Shown piece after piece: positions 36,098 to 45,462 of a stretch of 64,000 nt of DNA (position 1 is the first letter of the stretch; each line of letters starts with the position of its first letter). A program made the position numbers and the translations under genes. The notes under the pieces were generated by a model. That model did no database searches, had not been told where the DNA came from, and was given only the letters and a program-made list of their open reading frames with translations. Origin of the DNA: Marinobacter salexigens (lineage in GTDB: Bacteria > Pseudomonadota > Gammaproteobacteria > Pseudomonadales > Oleiphilaceae); the NCBI RefSeq assembly GCF_018860765.1, contig NZ_JAHKPV010000001.1, positions 181,704 to 245,703 of the forward strand, in the 5' to 3' direction.

Positions 36098-39000
36098 ATG
36101 GCAAAGACCCGGCGCGCCGCAGCTCAGATAACCAAACTGCATTGGATAGTGATCTGCCTTTCCTTTCTGCTCACCGTAGCAGCCTGGCAAATCTCTTCAC
36201 AGATTGCCGATGCCAGAGCGGAAGACCAGTTTGAGCAAAGAGTTGAACAACTCAATGAACTGTTATTGGACCGGATGCAGAAATACGAGTTTGCGTTGAT
36301 TTCCGGGGCAGGTGCCATCCGCGCAAACAATAACAGCCTCTCGCTCACACAGTGGCGACAATTTGCAGAGGTTCTTGCCGTGCAAGACCGCTTGCCGGGG
36401 GTTCGCGGTATTGGCGTTATCAAAAGAGTGCCGGTAAGTGACCTTGAGACCTATCTTGCAGAAGAACGGAAAGCACGTCCGGATTTTCGTATTCACCCGC
36501 CTCACACAGGTTCAGACTTTTGGCCCATCACCTACCTTGAGCCTCTAGCCGGAAACGAAGCCGCCATTGGCCTTGATATGGCACACGAATCAAACCGCTT
36601 CACTGCCGCTCAAAAAGCGATGCGCACAGGCCAAACACAAATTACTGGCCCGATAGCACTGGTTCAGGACGATGAGAAAAAGCCGGGCTTTCTGTTTTTC
36701 CACCCCTTCTATCGTACTCAGGAAGCACAGCATCAAGCCAACAAGGAGGCTGATTTCCTTGGTCTTGTGTACGCGCCTTTTCTTGTTTCCCGGCTGATGG
36801 AAGGCACTTTGGCAAACACGAACCGGCTGCTGCACTTTCAGATCAGTGATGGCGACCACCAGCTTTACAGCGAGTTCAGTGAAACAGCGGAGAATAACTA
36901 CGACACCTCACCCATGTTCCAGACCTCCTATTCTCTCGATATCTATGGGCGGGAATGGCAATTTGAGGTACAGACAACCCAGCTTTTCGAGAAATACAAC
37001 GTCAGCAAACAGCCTGCAGCCATTTTGGTGAGTGGCCTGATTATCAACGGGCTCATACTGGCGGCCTTCCTCCTGCTTTCCAACGCCAAACGGCGGGCCG
37101 AACAGGAGGTTATTGAAAAGACGGCTGAGCTGAACATGCAAAAGCTGGAAGCCGAGTCTGCTGTTAAAGTGAAAACGGCCTTTCTTGCTAATATGAGCCA
37201 CGAAATCCGTACACCAATGAACGCGATTATCGGCATGTTGGTGCTTTTGAAAGAGGCCCACCTTAACGACCACTCCCGCCGTCTGGTAAGCAAGGCATTC
37301 TTAGCTTCCGAGGTGTTGTTGCAGCTTTTGAATGACATTTTGGATCTGTCCAGAATCGAAGCAGATCATATCGAGCTGGATTATCAGCCGTTTGAAATAG
37401 AAACTCTGGTTCAACGCAGCGTTGAGTTGTTCGCCATCACTGCCGAAGAGAAAGGGCTGAAACTGCGGGTGAACATTGCGCCGTCCACGCCTAAGTGTGT
37501 CACAGGCGACCTCCTGCGAATCTCTCAGATATGCACCAACCTGGTCGGGAACGCAATCAAGTTCACTCAAGAAGGCAGCGTGAGTGTGAGCATCGGGTTT
37601 AGCAGCACTGACGAGACCCACGGAGTGCTCAAAATCACCGTAAGCGATACCGGCATCGGGATCAGAGAAGAGGACCAACAACGGGTTTTCGAGAACTTTC
37701 GTCAGGCCGATGAATCCACCAGCCGTGTGTTTGGTGGCTCAGGCCTTGGTTTGGCAATCAGCAACCATCTCGCCAAACTCATGGGCGCAACGCTCAGTCT
37801 GGAAAGCGCTGAAAATCAAGGCTCCAAGTTTACTCTGATGATTCCGACTGCTCTGGCCGAGAACGAGAAAAGCATCGGTACTCGACATATTACAAGCCCT
37901 ATCCAAGTCTATCACTATGGCATGAACCACAACCTTTCCCTTCTGGAAACCTATCGCGAACACTGGTCTCTGGAACTGACAAAAGCTGCAACCCTGAATG
38001 AGATCAAGTCGGTATTGGCAGGGGGGGCTGGCGAAGGGGGTGCCAAGCCTTCAATGGTGATCGTCGATATGGAAGATGTCGAAACAGAGGTTGCTAAAGG
38101 GTTTGTGCAGGAGGTGTTGGCGGCACAAGAGCAATACCAGATGGAGGGCCTGCTGGTGGTTGTACCCGCTGGCTTCAAGCATAGCTGGATAACTGAGTTT
38201 CAGGATGCCGGAGGCCGCACCGCCTATGAACCTCTAACTCCCTCCAAACTATTCGAACATCTCGCGCCGAAGCAGTTGGAAGAGCACACGCTCTCATCGT
38301 CTCCTCGCGCCCTATTCCACAACCTGAGGGTACTGATCGTTGATGACGTACAGCTCAATTGCGAAATTGTTGCAAGCTACCTAAGCTCGTTTGGTGTGCA
38401 GTCCGAGTCTGTCCATAACGGAGCCGACGCCATGCAACGTCTGGAAAGCCGCCCATACGATCTTGTTCTAATGGATCTTCATCTGGACGGCGAAACGGGA
38501 CAGGACATTACCCGACAGATTCGAAGCCACAGAGGTATCAGCCAACCGATCATAGCTGCGCTTTCTGCCTCTATATCCGAACACGACCGAAGCAGCGCTT
38601 ACAGCGCGGGTATGAACGACTATCTGACCAAACCTGTTCTTCCAGGAGACATTCAAAGGTTGCTGCAAGCCTTTTTCAAAGAGCATGCTGACAGCAGCCA
38701 ACTATCAGCCCCAGCTGATGCTGTAAGCCCCTCGAATCAAACATCTGAAGCTAAGTTGCCCGATTTCATATCTCGGTCTGCGTACCAAGTCATGTTCGGA
38801 TCCGATCCCGCTTTCTTTAATCGTTGCCTGCGCAGCTTTTTAGCCAGTTCTACAGAAATGATCGCTGACCTCAAACGCTGTGTTCAGCATAGCGATCCCG
38901 CAGCGGTCAAACTCATTGCCCACAAGATAAAAGGGGCGGCGGCCAATATTGCCGATACTGAACTTGCAAGTATCGCAGGCCAGACTGAGAAGGCCGCTGA

Positions 39001-39352
39001 ACAAGGTCAGTCAGAACCCAATGCCGAAGAGCTTCTGGCAACCCTGCTGGAGCACGCTCAACAACTTTCCCAAATAGCCGGGCCTGAAGAAGCTCCGACG
39101 CCAGCCAACAACAAGGCTACAGAGCCCGTCACACAGGTCATTGCGCGAATGGCGCAGCGACTGGCCGGCAATCGTATTGCGAGCGACGGCGACATCGATC
39201 AGGTGTTGGAATTTCTGCGCGAGAATGACGAAACTACCCTTGCATCACGCCTGCGCCGGGCACTTGAAACTTACAAATTTAGAGAGGCCACCGACCTGCT
39301 GTCGAAGATCAAAGCCGACGGCAGAGGCAATCAACCTGATGAGCATAAATAG
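36098..39352 (+). CDS. CHASE-domain hybrid sensor histidine kinase
   Basis: 1084-residue membrane phosphorelay sensor. The order is: TM1 (about 15-33), periplasmic CHASE domain (about 60-290, with GVRGIGVIKRV and FFHPFYR), TM2 (about 310-330), HisKA with phospho-His368 in ANMSHEIRTPMNAI, HATPase with NLVGNAIKF, DTGIGI and GGSGLGLAI, a REC-like linker region, a full receiver with phospho-Asp793 (LVLMDLHLD), and an HPt domain with His942 (IAHKIKGAAANI). The start is uncertain: ATG at 36098 lacks a strong site, and the frame extends to 36020. It overlaps the next gene by 14 nt, which encodes the likely partner output. Confidence 0.93.
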   Translation: MAKTRRAAAQITKLHWIVICLSFLLTVAAWQISSQIADARAEDQFEQRVEQLNELLLDRMQKYEFALISGAGAIRANNNSLSLTQWRQFAEVLAVQDRLPGVRGIGVIKRVPVSDLETYLAEERKARPDFRIHPPHTGSDFWPITYLEPLAGNEAAIGLDMAHESNRFTAAQKAMRTGQTQITGPIALVQDDEKKPGFLFFHPFYRTQEAQHQANKEADFLGLVYAPFLVSRLMEGTLANTNRLLHFQISDGDHQLYSEFSETAENNYDTSPMFQTSYSLDIYGREWQFEVQTTQLFEKYNVSKQPAAILVSGLIINGLILAAFLLLSNAKRRAEQEVIEKTAELNMQKLEAESAVKVKTAFLANMSHEIRTPMNAIIGMLVLLKEAHLNDHSRRLVSKAFLASEVLLQLLNDILDLSRIEADHIELDYQPFEIETLVQRSVELFAITAEEKGLKLRVNIAPSTPKCVTGDLLRISQICTNLVGNAIKFTQEGSVSVSIGFSSTDETHGVLKITVSDTGIGIREEDQQRVFENFRQADESTSRVFGGSGLGLAISNHLAKLMGATLSLESAENQGSKFTLMIPTALAENEKSIGTRHITSPIQVYHYGMNHNLSLLETYREHWSLELTKAATLNEIKSVLAGGAGEGGAKPSMVIVDMEDVETEVAKGFVQEVLAAQEQYQMEGLLVVVPAGFKHSWITEFQDAGGRTAYEPLTPSKLFEHLAPKQLEEHTLSSSPRALFHNLRVLIVDDVQLNCEIVASYLSSFGVQSESVHNGADAMQRLESRPYDLVLMDLHLDGETGQDITRQIRSHRGISQPIIAALSASISEHDRSSAYSAGMNDYLTKPVLPGDIQRLLQAFFKEHADSSQLSAPADAVSPSNQTSEAKLPDFISRSAYQVMFGSDPAFFNRCLRSFLASSTEMIADLKRCVQHSDPAAVKLIAHKIKGAAANIADTELASIAGQTEKAAEQGQSEPNAEELLATLLEHAQQLSQIAGPEEAPTPANNKATEPVTQVIARMAQRLAGNRIASDGDIDQVLEFLRENDETTLASRLRRALETYKFREATDLLSKIKADGRGNQPDEHK

Positions 39353-40250
39353 AGTACCAACGGTACTGATCGTAGAAGATGAACCTGTAGGCATTGCCAG
39401 CCTCGTTGGCATTCTAGGGGACGCCTGCGAGCTGATCATCAGTCAGAGCCTGTTAGAAGCAAAAGAGCTACTTTCTGATGAGATAGACATAGTGCTTCTC
39501 GACGTTTACCTACCCGACGGCTCTGGACTCGTTTTCCTAGACGAGCTGAGGGAGTCCGAACGGTTTGCCTACGTGCCTGTGATCTGCATTTCTGCTTCTG
39601 ACAACACACAGGATATCGAGGAAGCGTTTCGGCGTGGCGCAACAGACTATGTTCTGAAGCCATTCAATAAAACCATACTAAACTCAAAAGTATCGACATT
39701 TATTGACCTTAAACGCAAAACCGATATGTTGGCAGAAGCAGCTCTTATTGACCCCTTAACCAGAGTTGGCAACAGGCGGCTGTTCAACCAGCAGTTTGAT
39801 CTGGAATGGCGACGAGCTTGGCGCCAGAACAACTCCATAGGGCTGGTGCTGGTTGATCTGGATCGTTTCAAACAGATCAACGATCAACATGGCCATGCTC
39901 AGGGCGATGCGTGCCTACAAACGCTCGCGTATACCATGAAAACCAGTTTTGCGCGGGCTGGTGAGGTGGTTGCACGCATAGGAGGTGACGAGTTTGTGGC
40001 GATTATACCCGGAGCCGGTTTGCAAAATACCGTGCTAGCAGCAAACAACCTGATGCAGTCCATTCGGGCAAAATCCCAGAACCGCCCACAGCTTGCGAAA
40101 GCTTGCCCACCTTTCACTATATCCGTCGGTTGCTCGGCAATTCAGCCGCCATCGCTGTCAAATGCCGCCGAGTTGGTCGAAGCCGCAGACAGGAGCCTTT
40201 ATGAGGCGAAGGCGGATGGAGGGCGCAACTGTGTCAGGCCCTTACTTTGA
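39339..40250 (+). CDS. Response regulator with GGDEF output (diguanylate cyclase)
   Basis: 303-residue two-domain protein. A receiver domain (about 1-120) has the acidic pair EDE at its start, phospho-Asp55 in IVLLDVYLPDG and the switch Lys in YVLKPFNK. A GGDEF domain (about 135-300) opens with DPLTRVGNRR and contains RIGGDEFVAI at about 213-222. Phosphorylation should control c-di-GMP synthesis. The start inside the kinase 3' end (14-nt overlap) implies coupled translation and pairs it with the upstream hybrid kinase. An EAL remnant follows 15 nt downstream. Confidence 0.93.
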   Translation: MSINRVPTVLIVEDEPVGIASLVGILGDACELIISQSLLEAKELLSDEIDIVLLDVYLPDGSGLVFLDELRESERFAYVPVICISASDNTQDIEEAFRRGATDYVLKPFNKTILNSKVSTFIDLKRKTDMLAEAALIDPLTRVGNRRLFNQQFDLEWRRAWRQNNSIGLVLVDLDRFKQINDQHGHAQGDACLQTLAYTMKTSFARAGEVVARIGGDEFVAIIPGAGLQNTVLAANNLMQSIRAKSQNRPQLAKACPPFTISVGCSAIQPPSLSNAAELVEAADRSLYEAKADGGRNCVRPLL

Positions 40251-40264
40251 ATTAACCGGGCAAT

Positions 40265-40369
40265 ATGGTTGTGCGAATTGGCGAAACCATGGGTGCCCGG
40301 GTTGTGGCTGAGGGCGTGGAAACCCAAGCCCATGCGGACTTTCTGGCCTCCAGACACCCGCAAGTGTAG
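40265..40369 (+). pseudogene. EAL-domain remnant
   Basis: A 34-codon frame, VRIGETMGARVVAEGVETQA followed by HADFLASRHPQV, matches the conserved C-terminal helix-strand of EAL phosphodiesterases (ARTLGMxVIAEGVET type). The in-frame continuation after the stop (LQAGAY) resembles the family's QGYLF element. The rest of the domain, including the EAL motif, is gone. Confidence 0.75.
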
Positions 40370-40383
40370 CTGCAGGCGGGCGC

Positions 40384-40974
40384 CTACTGATCCTTCAGGT
40401 CGTGCTCGCCAATCTGAAGCTTTGGCCTACCTGCATCCACTTCAGCCAGTGGCGCACACTCCCGCATGTTTTCGAGACACCGGCGGGTTAGCCTCTGATA
40501 CTCCTCAGTGCCCCGATGCTTCCAGCTGACTTCTTTATCGCTTAACTGGCGCAGCACTTTGGCTGGAGAACCTACAATCAGGGAGGCCGGTTCGCAGGTG
40601 AAGCCGCTTTTCACAAATGCTGCTGCGCCCACGATAGATTTTGTCGCGATAACAGCTTCATCCATAACAACGGCGTTCATCCCTACCATGGCACCTTCTT
40701 CGATCACGCAGCCATGCAACACAGCGCCGTGCCCAACGTGTCCGTTGCGCCGGATAATGGCATCACGCCCAGGAAATGCATGCATCACGCAGGTGTCCTG
40801 AAGGTTGGCTCCCTGTTCCATCACAATTCGGCCAAAATCTCCACGCAAAGACGCACAAGGGCCTACATAGCAATCAGGGCCCACATGCACATCTCCAATA
40901 AGCACGGCAGTAGGGTGGACATAAGCCGTGGGGTGAACCACTGGCGTTACACCGTCAATTCGGTAACAAGGCAT
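40384..40974 (-). CDS. paaY: Phenylacetate-pathway hexapeptide-repeat thioesterase PaaY
   Basis: 196-residue left-handed beta-helix protein of the gamma-carbonic-anhydrase/CaiE family. Hexapeptide turns run from about 12 to 150, and metal-binding His residues lie in VMHAFPGRD and NGHVGHGAVLHG. PaaY is a thioesterase that removes dead-end CoA thioesters formed when ring 1,2-epoxide intermediates misreact. It is divergent from paaGHIJK; a TTTTGTATCA site lies 47 nt upstream. A GGAGG site precedes the ATG. Confidence 0.92.
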   Translation of the reverse strand: MPCYRIDGVTPVVHPTAYVHPTAVLIGDVHVGPDCYVGPCASLRGDFGRIVMEQGANLQDTCVMHAFPGRDAIIRRNGHVGHGAVLHGCVIEEGAMVGMNAVVMDEAVIATKSIVGAAAFVKSGFTCEPASLIVGSPAKVLRQLSDKEVSWKHRGTEEYQRLTRRCLENMRECAPLAEVDAGRPKLQIGEHDLKDQ

Positions 40975-41020
40975 AAAGCCTCCTTATAACGTGTTTGTTT
41001 TTGGAATTTTTAGCTACATC

Positions 41021-41030
41021 TTTTGTATCA
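41021..41030 (+). promoter_or_regulatory. TTTTGTATCA motif upstream of paaY (candidate PaaX site)
   Basis: Exact copy of the motif shared by the paa transcription units, 47 nt upstream of the paaY start. PaaX binding is inferred from distribution only. Confidence 0.5.
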
Positions 41031-41154
41031 GAATAAACATTGCATAGCTTACACAGTGGCGGTGAAGGTTATAGCCCTTCTCAAGGCCTTCTAAGACTAA
41101 AGGCTAACAAAAAAAATAGCCTTTAAAATCATTATCCTATGAGGCCAACACTTA

Positions 41155-41178
41155 TATCACACATAAAGTGATACAAAA
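41155..41178 (-). promoter_or_regulatory. Inverted repeat and TTTTGTATCA motif at the paaG promoter (candidate PaaX site)
   Basis: TATCAC (41155-41160) and GTGATA (41168-41173) form an inverted repeat. The right half is part of TGATACAAAA (41169-41178), the exact complement of the shared motif. It ends 16 nt before the -35 element of the candidate paaG promoter. Confidence 0.55.
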
Positions 41179-41194
41179 ATTCGATTTGAGATTC

Positions 41195-41222
41195 TTGACC
41201 GGTATCAATTCGAACCTATACT
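41195..41222 (+). promoter_or_regulatory. Candidate sigma-70 promoter of paaGHIJK
   Basis: TTGACC (41195-41200) and TATACT (41217-41222) are separated by 16 nt. They lie about 215 nt upstream of the paaG ATG, so the transcript would have a long leader. Confidence 0.6.
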
Positions 41223-41238
41223 CTTTCCTTAAATCAAT

Positions 41239-41379
41239 AAGGCGGATCACCGCCCTGCGGCTGCCGCCTTGATAACCGTCAGGCCTTACCGACAAACTCT
41301 TAGAACAATGCAACGCCGGAACCGCTACACCACAGATACTGCTCCCGGACAGACCGGGTAAAGGCGGTAGTCTGTCTGG
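41239..41379 (+). other. Structured 5' leader of paaGHIJK
   Basis: Two stems are visible: AAGGCGG (41239-41245) with CCGCCTT (41264-41270), and a 10-bp stem 41345-41354 with 41370-41379 (one G-U pair). No known riboswitch class is recognised. It may stabilise or regulate the mRNA. Confidence 0.4.
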
Positions 41380-41438
41380 TTTAAACCCCCACCCGAAGCG
41401 ATCAAAACGGGTTTCACTGCTATAACAAGGACTCCCCC

Positions 41439-42230
41439 ATGACAGAGCAGAGCGTACTTCTCGATATCGATCAGGGAATTGCCAAAGTAACCCTGAACCG
41501 CCCCAAAAGCCTAAACAGCTTCAACGTTGAAATGCATGAGCAAATGCGCGCGGCGCTTAAAACCATTCGTAACGACCACAGTGTGCGGGTCATGTTGCTT
41601 ACTGGGAATGGTCGCGGCTTCTGTGCGGGGCAGGATCTTTCGGATCGCAATGTTAAGCCCGGTGCCGAGGCGCCAGATTTGGGGTACTCCATTGAGACCT
41701 ACTACAACCCGATGCTGCAAGCCATTCGGGACCTGCCTATGCCGGTTATCTGTGCCGTTAACGGTGTTGCTGCCGGTGCAGGCGCAAACATTGCCCTCGC
41801 CTGCGACATCACATTGGCTGCTCGCTCCGCAAACTTCGTGCAGGCATTTTGCAAGATTGGCCTAATTCCAGACTCCGGCGGCACATGGACGCTCCCACGC
41901 GCAGTGGGAATGGCCAGAGCAAAAGGCTTGGCCATGCTGGGAGACAAACTCAGCGCCGAGAAAGCAGAACAGTGGGGCATGATTTGGCAGTGCGTGGAAG
42001 ACGACGCACTTCAGGATGAAGCCATGAAGCTGGCACGCCACTTCGCGTCCCAGCCCACCAAAGGTTTGGCGATGATCAAGCGCGCGTTGCACGCCAGTAC
42101 AGACAACAGTTTTGAAGAGCAAGTGGTCTTGGAAAGAGATCTTCAGCGCGAGGCAGGGCGCACAGACGACTACCGTGAGGGTGTTGCCGCGTTCATGGAA
42201 AAGCGTGCGCCTGAGTTCAAGGGGCAATAA
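41439..42230 (+). CDS. paaG: 1,2-epoxyphenylacetyl-CoA isomerase
   Basis: Crotonase-fold enzyme (263 residues) that converts ring-1,2-epoxyphenylacetyl-CoA to the oxepin and later isomerises an unsaturated intermediate. PaaG-specific blocks are visible: GRGFCAGQDLSDRNVKPG, the oxyanion loop VNGVAAGAGANIALACD and IGLIPDSGGTWTLPR with the catalytic Asp. LERDLQREAGRTDDYREGV closes the protein. It is the first gene of paaGHIJK; the paaH gene begins 3 nt after its stop. It matches PaaG rather than PaaF, which is not in the cluster. Confidence 0.95.
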   Translation: MTEQSVLLDIDQGIAKVTLNRPKSLNSFNVEMHEQMRAALKTIRNDHSVRVMLLTGNGRGFCAGQDLSDRNVKPGAEAPDLGYSIETYYNPMLQAIRDLPMPVICAVNGVAAGAGANIALACDITLAARSANFVQAFCKIGLIPDSGGTWTLPRAVGMARAKGLAMLGDKLSAEKAEQWGMIWQCVEDDALQDEAMKLARHFASQPTKGLAMIKRALHASTDNSFEEQVVLERDLQREAGRTDDYREGVAAFMEKRAPEFKGQ

Positions 42231-42233
42231 ACC

Positions 42234-43754
42234 ATGCAGCCAATGACTACCCACACTCCCATTGCAGTAATCGGTGCTGGCGCTATGGGGTCTGGCATTG
42301 CTCAGGTAGCCGCACAAGCCGGCCATCAGGTTTTTTTACTCGATCAGCGCGATGGCGCCGCAGAAGCCGGGCGCCAGAGTATCGCCAAACAACTGCAGCG
42401 TAGGGTCGATAAAGGAAAAATGGATCAGCAGGCGTTGGATGCGCTTCTGGCTCGCATTAAGCCGATCGAGATGCTCAGTGAGTTGGCCGAGGCAGGTTTG
42501 GTGATCGAAGCTATTATTGAAGATCTCGACATCAAGCGCAGCCTACTGGCAGACCTTGAAGAGGTCTGTAGCGATAACGCCATTCTGGCCACCAACACAT
42601 CCTCCATATCCGTGACCGCCTTGGGCGCCAACATGAAGCACCCCGGGCGCTTGGTGGGCATGCATTTCTTCAATCCGGCACCATTGATGGCTCTGGTAGA
42701 GGTTATCAAAGGTCTGGCCACCAGCGACGAAGTTGCACAGCGCGTTTACGCAACGGCAGCCCAGTGGGGCAAAAAACCGGTCACCGCAACTTCTACCCCC
42801 GGCTTTATTGTTAACCGGGTAGCACGGCCTTTTTACGCAGAAAGCCTGCGTCTGTTACAAGAGCAGGCGACGGACAGCGCAACCCTAGACGCCATCGTGC
42901 GCGAAGCCGGTGGCTTTCGTATGGGGGCTTTCGAGCTGACCGACCTTATCGGCCACGATGTGAACTACGCGGTAACCTCCTCGGTGTTCAATTCCTACTA
43001 TCAGGACACCCGCTTTTTGCCTTCACTAGTGCAAAAAGAGCTGGTTGAAGCCGGCCGGCTGGGGCGCAAGAGTGGGCAGGGCTTTTACAACTACGCTGAA
43101 GGCGCACAGAAACCCGAACCGGCAACAGCCGCTGCTGCCAGCTGCGAAGCCGGTACGCTGATCGTGGAAGGCAACCCGGGGCCATTGGCAGAACTGGTCA
43201 CGCGCCTGAGCGAAAGCGGCGTCAAAATCATCGAGCGGGACGGCCCGGGCCGCCTGTATTTCGGCGACGCCGTGCTGGCACTGACCGATGGCCGCATGGC
43301 GAGCGAGCGCGCTTCAGCAGAAGCCTGTAACAACCTGATTTTGCTGGATCTGGCGTTTGACTATGCCAAAGCTAGCCGCCTCGCTATAGCTACCGCCGAT
43401 CAGGCATCTTCACAGGCCACAAACGACGCCTGTGCCCTGCTGCAAAAAGCGGGCATTGCTGTGAGCCAGATTGAAGACCGACCAGGCCTGGTGGTTATGC
43501 GCACCGTCGCAACTCTGGCCAATGAAGCCGCCGATGCGGCTTTGCACGGAGTGGCATCGGTCAGCGATATCGATCTCGCCATGAAAGCCGGCCTCAACTA
43601 TCCGGAAGGCCCGCTGCGTTGGAGCGACAACCTTGGCTCCAGTCTTCTACACACCGTGCTGACGCACCTCCAGCAAAGCTATGGCGAGGACCGTTATCGT
43701 CCCGCGTTGCTGTTGAGGAAAAACCGGTTCGCTGAAAAGGGGTTCTACTCATGA
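42234..43754 (+). CDS. paaH: 3-hydroxyadipyl-CoA dehydrogenase
   Basis: NAD-dependent 3-hydroxyacyl-CoA dehydrogenase (506 residues) oxidising 3-hydroxyadipyl-CoA to 3-oxoadipyl-CoA. It contains the Rossmann motif IAVIGAGAMGSGIAQVAAQA, NTSSISVT, the catalytic GMHFFNPAPLMALVEVI and a second C-terminal 3HCDH domain (GFRMGAFELTDLIGHDVNY, then NYPEGPLRWSD near the end). The double C-terminal domain is typical of PaaH. Start at 42234 or the ATG four codons later. It overlaps paaI by 4 nt. Confidence 0.94.
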   Translation: MQPMTTHTPIAVIGAGAMGSGIAQVAAQAGHQVFLLDQRDGAAEAGRQSIAKQLQRRVDKGKMDQQALDALLARIKPIEMLSELAEAGLVIEAIIEDLDIKRSLLADLEEVCSDNAILATNTSSISVTALGANMKHPGRLVGMHFFNPAPLMALVEVIKGLATSDEVAQRVYATAAQWGKKPVTATSTPGFIVNRVARPFYAESLRLLQEQATDSATLDAIVREAGGFRMGAFELTDLIGHDVNYAVTSSVFNSYYQDTRFLPSLVQKELVEAGRLGRKSGQGFYNYAEGAQKPEPATAAAASCEAGTLIVEGNPGPLAELVTRLSESGVKIIERDGPGRLYFGDAVLALTDGRMASERASAEACNNLILLDLAFDYAKASRLAIATADQASSQATNDACALLQKAGIAVSQIEDRPGLVVMRTVATLANEAADAALHGVASVSDIDLAMKAGLNYPEGPLRWSDNLGSSLLHTVLTHLQQSYGEDRYRPALLLRKNRFAEKGFYS

Positions 43755-44209
43755 GCAACGAACATCACGCACCTGATGCGCAAAAACTGGCACAGGACTG
43801 CGCCGAATCCATGTACGAACGGGATCAGGCCAGCCGCAACCTCGGCATGAAAATTACCCACGTTGCCCCGGGCAAAGCCACGGTAACCATGCCAGTTACC
43901 AGCATCATGATTCAGGGCCACGGGTCTTGCCATGGCGGCTACCTGTTCACCTTGGCGGATTCGGCATTTGCCTTTGCCTGCAACAGCTACAACAAAGCCA
44001 CCGTGGCATCCGGTTGCTCCATTGAGTATATGGTCGGGGCCCGTGAGGGTGACATGCTCACCGCCAACGCGGTCGAGCAGTCCCGTGGCAACCGCACCGG
44101 CGTATACGACATTACTGTCACCAACCAGAACGGCCATGTAGTCGCCCTGTTTCGCGGGAAGTCCTATCAGGTGCGCGGCGAAGTTATCCAGTCGGAGAAA
44201 GATCAATGA
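43751..44209 (+). CDS. paaI: Phenylacetyl-CoA thioesterase PaaI
   Basis: Hotdog-fold thioesterase (152 residues) that rescues CoA from stalled hydroxyphenylacetyl-CoA and related esters. The active-site block QGHGSCHGGYLFTLADSAFA carries the catalytic Asp70 on the hot-dog helix. It overlaps paaH at its start and paaJ at its end by 4 nt each (ATGA type), so the three are translationally coupled. Confidence 0.94.
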   Translation: MSNEHHAPDAQKLAQDCAESMYERDQASRNLGMKITHVAPGKATVTMPVTSIMIQGHGSCHGGYLFTLADSAFAFACNSYNKATVASGCSIEYMVGAREGDMLTANAVEQSRGNRTGVYDITVTNQNGHVVALFRGKSYQVRGEVIQSEKDQ

Positions 44210-45453
44210 GTAACGAAAAACGCTTGCAAGATGCCTATATAGTAGACGCGGTTCGCACTCCCATCGGGCGCTATGGAGGCGCTTTGGCTGCGGTACGCGC
44301 CGACGATCTTGGCGCCATTCCCATGAAGGCCCTTGTAGAGCGCCACAGCGGCTTGGACTGGTCGGCAATCGACGATGTGCTCTACGGCTGCGCCAACCAA
44401 GCCGGTGAAGACAACCGTGATGTTGCGCGCATGTCTCTCCTTTTGGCGGGCCTGCCAATTGACGTTCCCGGCTGCACCCTCAATCGCCTGTGCGGCTCGG
44501 GTATGGATGCCATCGGCAGTGCCGCCCGCGCTCTGCGTACCGGCGAGGCTGGTCTGATGCTGGCCGGAGGTGTGGAATCCATGTCCCGGGCGCCGTTTGT
44601 AATGGGCAAGGCCGACTCGGCCTTCAGCCGCAAAGCCGAAATGTTCGATACCACCATCGGCTGGCGTTTTGTGAATCCGTTGCTCAAAAAACAGTATGGC
44701 ATTGACTCCATGCCCGAAACTGCCGAAAACGTCGCTGCTGATTTCAATGTTTCCCGGGAAGATCAGGATGCCTTCGCCCTACGCAGCCAACAGCGCACTG
44801 CAGCAGCCCAAAAAGCAGGGCATTTTGATAGTGAGCTCGTGCCGGTAAGCGTTCCGCGCCGCAAGCAGGAACCGCTGGTTGTGGATACCGACGAGCACCC
44901 TCGTGAAACCACTCTGGAAAAGCTCGCGAGCCTGGGAACCCCCTTCCGTGAGAACGGCAGCGTCACTGCTGGCAACGCTTCCGGCGTAAACGACGGCGCC
45001 TGCGCCCTGCTGCTCGCCAGTGGCGATGCTCTGAAGCAGCATAACCTCAGGCCCCGTGCCCGGGTTGTTGCCATGGCCACTGCCGGTGTCGAGCCGCGCA
45101 TCATGGGCATGGGCCCTGCCCCCGCTACCCGCAAGGTACTGAAGACAGCCGGCCTAGAGTTGGCCGATATGGACGTGATTGAGCTGAACGAAGCCTTCGC
45201 TGCCCAGGCATTGGCCGTGCTACGCGATCTAGGCCTGCCGGACGATGCCGAACACGTTAATCCCAATGGTGGTGCCATTGCTTTGGGCCACCCCCTGGGC
45301 ATGAGCGGGGCTCGTCTTGTGACCACAGCACTGAATGAGCTGGAGCGCCGTCATCAGCAGGGCCAGAGTGCCCGCTACGCACTTTGCACCATGTGCATCG
45401 GCGTCGGCCAGGGCATTGCTCTGATCATCGAGCGCGTAGACAGCGCTGAATAA
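44206..45453 (+). CDS. paaJ: 3-oxoadipyl-CoA/3-oxo-5,6-dehydrosuberyl-CoA thiolase
   Basis: Thiolase (415 residues) cleaving 3-oxoadipyl-CoA to succinyl-CoA and acetyl-CoA, and 3-oxo-5,6-dehydrosuberyl-CoA earlier in the route. The catalytic residues are present: Cys96 ([10 protein letters not shown]), the ELNEAFAAQ block, His362 ([11 protein letters not shown]) and Cys397 ([11 protein letters not shown]). It could equally be called PcaF-like by sequence, but its place between paaI and paaK fixes the role. A short stem-loop follows. Confidence 0.94.
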   Translation: MSNEKRLQDAYIVDAVRTPIGRYGGALAAVRADDLGAIPMKALVERHSGLDWSAIDDVLYGCANQAGEDNRDVARMSLLLAGLPIDVPGCTLNRLCGSGMDAIGSAARALRTGEAGLMLAGGVESMSRAPFVMGKADSAFSRKAEMFDTTIGWRFVNPLLKKQYGIDSMPETAENVAADFNVSREDQDAFALRSQQRTAAAQKAGHFDSELVPVSVPRRKQEPLVVDTDEHPRETTLEKLASLGTPFRENGSVTAGNASGVNDGACALLLASGDALKQHNLRPRARVVAMATAGVEPRIMGMGPAPATRKVLKTAGLELADMDVIELNEAFAAQALAVLRDLGLPDDAEHVNPNGGAIALGHPLGMSGARLVTTALNELERRHQQGQSARYALCTMCIGVGQGIALIIERVDSAE

Positions 45454-45462
45454 TAATTGAAA

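Larger units (their letters stand above)
40975..41438. other. Divergent paaY-paaG regulatory region
   Basis: 464-nt gap with no gene. It holds two copies of TTTTGTATCA in opposite orientations, a TATCAC/GTGATA inverted repeat, a sigma-70-like promoter and a long structured paaG leader, each listed separately. Confidence 0.7.

Noticed and set aside
41239..41379. Known riboswitch in the paaG leader
   Set aside because: The stems do not match a riboswitch class that I can recognise, so only a structured leader is reported.
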